This document shows positions 5,371 to 7,309 of a stretch of 7,309 bases of DNA, in pieces. Source of the stretch: JBFIHZ01 sp041601535 (GTDB lineage Bacteria > Pseudomonadota > Gammaproteobacteria > Xanthomonadales > SZUA-36). The notes under the pieces are model-generated. The model was not told the DNA's origin. It did not search any database and saw nothing but the letters and a program-made list of their open reading frames with translations. A program made the translations under genes and the position numbers. Within the stretch, counting starts at the first letter, position 1. The number at the start of each line of letters is the position of its first letter. The DNA lies in assembly GCA_041601535.1 (NCBI GenBank), contig JBFIHZ010000203.1, positions 1 through 7,309 of the forward strand. Reading direction: 5' to 3'.

Positions 5371-6015
5371 CAGCGGCGCTGCTGCGTTCATTTCCTCGCG
5401 CAGGGCATCCAGGTAGTCCCGCATCAATTGCGCCCGGCGCTGCGCTTCCTCACGGCCTGCGGCGGTTTTCATGGTGGCGGGCAGCTTCAGCAGCTTGGCG
5501 TAGAAATGATCCAGCGTATAGGCGGCATCATCCGGCTCACGCCGGTCGCAAAACGGATCCTCGCTACTGCACAGCGGGCGGTTTAGCCGGCCACCCACCA
5601 GCAGGCAGCGGGCGATTCCGATCGCACCCAGTGAATCCAGCCGGTCGGCATCCTGCACGATTTCCGCTTCCAGCGAGCGCGTGGTGATGTCGGCCGAGTA
5701 GCTGTGGGCCTCGATGGCGTGATACACCTCGGGCAGCAGTTCCGCCGGGAAAGCCAGGCCATCCAGGAATTCCACCGCAGCCTCGGCAGCCAGCCGCGAG
5801 CCCTGGGCGCGCATGGGGCTGTCCTTGGCGACCGCCACGCAGTCATGCAACCAGGCGGCCGGCAAGGTCACCCAGGCGTTGGCCTGCTCTCCACGGGTCA
5901 GCAGGGTGGCGTTATGCACCACCCGGCGCACGTGATTGATGTCGTGGGCCGCATCGGCGGCTTCAACCTGCGACATGAATCCGGCGCAGGCCGTTTGCAA
6001 ATCATTCAGGGTCAT
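5368..6015 (-). CDS. yedJ: HD-domain phosphohydrolase, YedJ family
   Basis: The 215-residue protein matches E. coli YedJ, as I recall it, along most of its length. DAAHDINHVRRVV (21-33) gives metal ligand His28, WLHDCVAVAKDSP (55-67) gives the HD pair His57-Asp58, and IVQDADRLDSLGAIGIAR (119-136) gives the distal Asp. DHFYAKLLKLPATMKTAAG (169-187) is the family's C-terminal block. HD proteins of this kind are metal-dependent phosphohydrolases; the physiological substrate of YedJ is not known to me. The start ATG overlaps the rluB stop (ATGA, 6012-6015) and no separate Shine-Dalgarno is evident, so its translation probably depends on rluB. It is the last gene of the minus-strand operon and ends against the deaminase gene. 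Confidence 0.92.
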   Translation of the reverse strand: MTLNDLQTACAGFMSQVEAADAAHDINHVRRVVHNATLLTRGEQANAWVTLPAAWLHDCVAVAKDSPMRAQGSRLAAEAAVEFLDGLAFPAELLPEVYHAIEAHSYSADITTRSLEAEIVQDADRLDSLGAIGIARCLLVGGRLNRPLCSSEDPFCDRREPDDAAYTLDHFYAKLLKLPATMKTAAGREEAQRRAQLMRDYLDALREEMNAAAPL

Positions 6016-7007
6016 GAAGGCTTTTTGCTTTTTACTGTCCGGCCGGGTTTACCGCCCGGATTGCGGGAGCTGCGGTCGGCTTTGGCGGTGGCTGACGGGC
6101 TGCGTTTGGGCGGCTGTTTGCCACGTGGGGATTTGCCGCCGGGCTTGTTGGCCGGGCGGCGCGATTTCACCGCGTGCAGGGTCAGTTGGGCGGCGGCGGC
6201 CGGCAGGCCCACATCTTCGCGCAGGATCTGGTGTTCCCTGGGGGTGAGCTCAGAAAACTTTCCCATGCGCAGGCCTTTTGGCAGCCGCGCGGCTCCATAG
6301 CGCACACGTTTGAGACGGCTGACCATGCACCCCTGGGATTCCCACAGTCGCCGCACTTCACGATTGCGGCCCTCCAGTATGGTGACCTGGAACCAGTGGT
6401 TCTCGCCGCTGCCGCCGGTGCGCTGGATATCGCTGAAACGCGCCGGACCGTCGTCCAGCAGCACGCCTTCTTTCAATTTTGCCAGTTGCTCATCGCTGAC
6501 CTGGCCGCGGATGCGGCAGACGTATTCGCGGTCGACCTGGTTGGATGGGTGCATCATCGCGTGGGTCAGCTCGCCGTCGGTGGTCAACAGCAATAACCCG
6601 GTGGTGTTGATGTCCAGCCGGCCGACTGCCACCCAGCGTGCGTTCTTCACGAAGGGCAGGTGGTCAAACACTGTCGGGCGGCCGTCCGGATCGGACCGGG
6701 TGGTCAGTTCGCCCTCGGGTTTGTTGTAGATCAGGCAGCGGTGCTGCAAGTCGGTGGCCACTGCCACCCGCCATTCGCGGTCCTGAAACCGGATGCGGTC
6801 GCCGGCCTGCACGGTGCTGCCCAATTCCGCGGTTTCGCGATTCACCCGAACCGCACCCGCGCGGATGTGGTTTTCCAGCGCACGGCGGGAACCCAGCCCG
6901 GCCCCGGCCATGACTTTTTGCAGCCGTTCCGGGCTGGCTTCTGCTGCCGCGGCGGTATCCTGTTGCCGTTTACCGCGGCGGGGTTTGCTGGTGGGACGAT
7001 GGCGCAT
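6012..7007 (-). CDS. rluB: 23S rRNA pseudouridine(2605) synthase RluB
   Basis: Isomerises a uridine (position 2605 in E. coli) of 23S rRNA to pseudouridine. The 331 residues contain an S4 RNA-binding domain (about 26-72, ERLQKVMAGAGLGSRRALE) and an RsuA-family catalytic domain with signature GRLDINTTGLLLLTTDG (129-145). Asp132 in that signature is the catalytic aspartate. LEGRNREVRRLWESQG (211-226) is a further family block. E. coli RluB has 291 residues; here a tail from about 281 to 331 is rich in Lys, Arg, Pro, Gly and Ser (17 basic, 1 acidic by hand count) and probably disordered. RsuA and RluE are alternatives, but the scpB-like neighbour and the long basic tail favour RluB. The start at 7007 lies 14 nt after the upstream stop with no clear Shine-Dalgarno. 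The stop overlaps the yedJ-like start. Confidence 0.92.
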   Translation of the reverse strand: MRHRPTSKPRRGKRQQDTAAAAEASPERLQKVMAGAGLGSRRALENHIRAGAVRVNRETAELGSTVQAGDRIRFQDREWRVAVATDLQHRCLIYNKPEGELTTRSDPDGRPTVFDHLPFVKNARWVAVGRLDINTTGLLLLTTDGELTHAMMHPSNQVDREYVCRIRGQVSDEQLAKLKEGVLLDDGPARFSDIQRTGGSGENHWFQVTILEGRNREVRRLWESQGCMVSRLKRVRYGAARLPKGLRMGKFSELTPREHQILREDVGLPAAAAQLTLHAVKSRRPANKPGGKSPRGKQPPKRSPSATAKADRSSRNPGGKPGRTVKSKKPS

Positions 7008-7021
7008 GACGGCAGCGGTGC

Positions 7022-7309
7022 TCAGGCCTGCCCGGCTTGCTGGGCTGAAGTGTCGTCTGCTGCCGGCGCGGATTCATCATCCGGGTCGCTGTCTGCCTCT
7101 GCTAACTCTGCGGCGTCGCCTGTCTCAGGCGGGCCATCATCCTTGCTGTCTGCGTCTGCCTTGGTGGCTTCGCCGTCAGCCGTGCTGTCCTCGGTGGCTT
7201 CTGCTGTTGCATCGGCATCACCGTCAGCATCGCCATTGTCCCCTGCGTTAATCTCTTCTGGGGCATCGTCGGCCTCGGTATCTTGGCCGGACTCATTGCT
7301 GGCTTCCGC
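7022..7309 (-). CDS. scpB: Acidic C-terminal end of a protein, probably ScpB (partial)
   Basis: The minus-strand frame is open from the window edge (7309) to TGA at 7024-7022, giving 95 residues with no in-frame ATG, so the gene starts outside the window. By hand count it contains 21 Asp, 12 Glu, 24 Ala and only 2 Lys, with no Arg, so the net charge is about -31. No folded domain is visible; it reads as a disordered acidic tail. The ScpB call rests on context: in many gamma- and betaproteobacteria scpA-scpB-rluB are adjacent, and some ScpB proteins there end in an acidic extension. ScpB is the winged-helix partner of ScpA in the SMC condensin complex. The stop lies 14 nt before rluB, so they are likely co-transcribed. 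Confidence 0.65.
   Translation of the reverse strand, partial: AEASNESGQDTEADDAPEEINAGDNGDADGDADATAEATEDSTADGEATKADADSKDDGPPETGDAAELAEADSDPDDESAPAADDTSAQQAGQA

Noticed and set aside
5704..6300. 198-codon plus-strand frame opposite yedJ-like and rluB
   Set aside because: Antisense to two genes with clear catalytic motifs; no recognisable motif of its own.
6793..7296. Plus-strand 152-codon and minus-strand 64-codon frames at the right edge
   Set aside because: The minus-strand frame ending at 7022 has the coherent Asp/Glu/Ala composition of a real acidic tail and the right position before rluB; the other frames are its shadows.

Overview
The window is a dense, GC-rich stretch of proteobacterial housekeeping DNA, probably from a gammaproteobacterium. 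The reasons are the gene content (PurA, RNase R, RlmB, RluB and a YedJ-like HD protein resembling E. coli proteins), the order DUF2065 - purA - tRNA-Leu - rnr - rlmB, and the scpB - rluB pairing. From memory, Pseudomonas aeruginosa also has a leucine tRNA between purA and rnr, whereas E. coli has nsrR there. The species cannot be named from the sequence alone.

Left block, plus strand: the last 19 residues of a DUF2065 (YjeT-like) membrane protein are followed after 60 nt by purA, which makes adenylosuccinate for AMP synthesis. purA ends at a perfect-palindrome terminator. That terminator also faces a convergent tRNA-Leu(CAG) gene on the minus strand, with its CCA end encoded. The tRNA has a near-consensus promoter (TTGACA - 17 bp - TACAGT) and a leader of about 70 nt that folds into two hairpins. 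These share an identical 16-nt core and loop but have different outer arms that still pair. This leader is the most unusual structure in the window.

Middle block, plus strand: rnr (RNase R), rlmB (23S rRNA Gm2251 methyltransferase) and a cytidine-deaminase-fold nucleobase/nucleoside deaminase overlap one another by 1 nt (TAATG) and 4 nt (ATGA). They are almost certainly one translationally coupled operon. The RNase R lacks the lysine-rich C-terminal tail known from E. coli and ends right at its S1 domain.

Right block, minus strand, convergent with the middle block: the acidic C-terminal end of a protein that is probably ScpB, then rluB (23S rRNA pseudouridine synthase with a basic tail), then a YedJ-family HD phosphohydrolase overlapping rluB by 4 nt (ATGA). 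The two operons meet tail to tail with about 30 nt between stop codons.

Taken together the window serves RNA metabolism (tRNA, RNA decay, 23S rRNA methylation and pseudouridylation) with purine and nucleobase enzymes beside it. I saw no mobile elements, CRISPR arrays, phage genes or transfer signatures. I found no clear undescribed multi-gene system; the best leads are the twin-hairpin tRNA leader, the tail-less RNase R and its uncertain start, and the two uncharacterised enzymes coupled to rRNA-modification genes.
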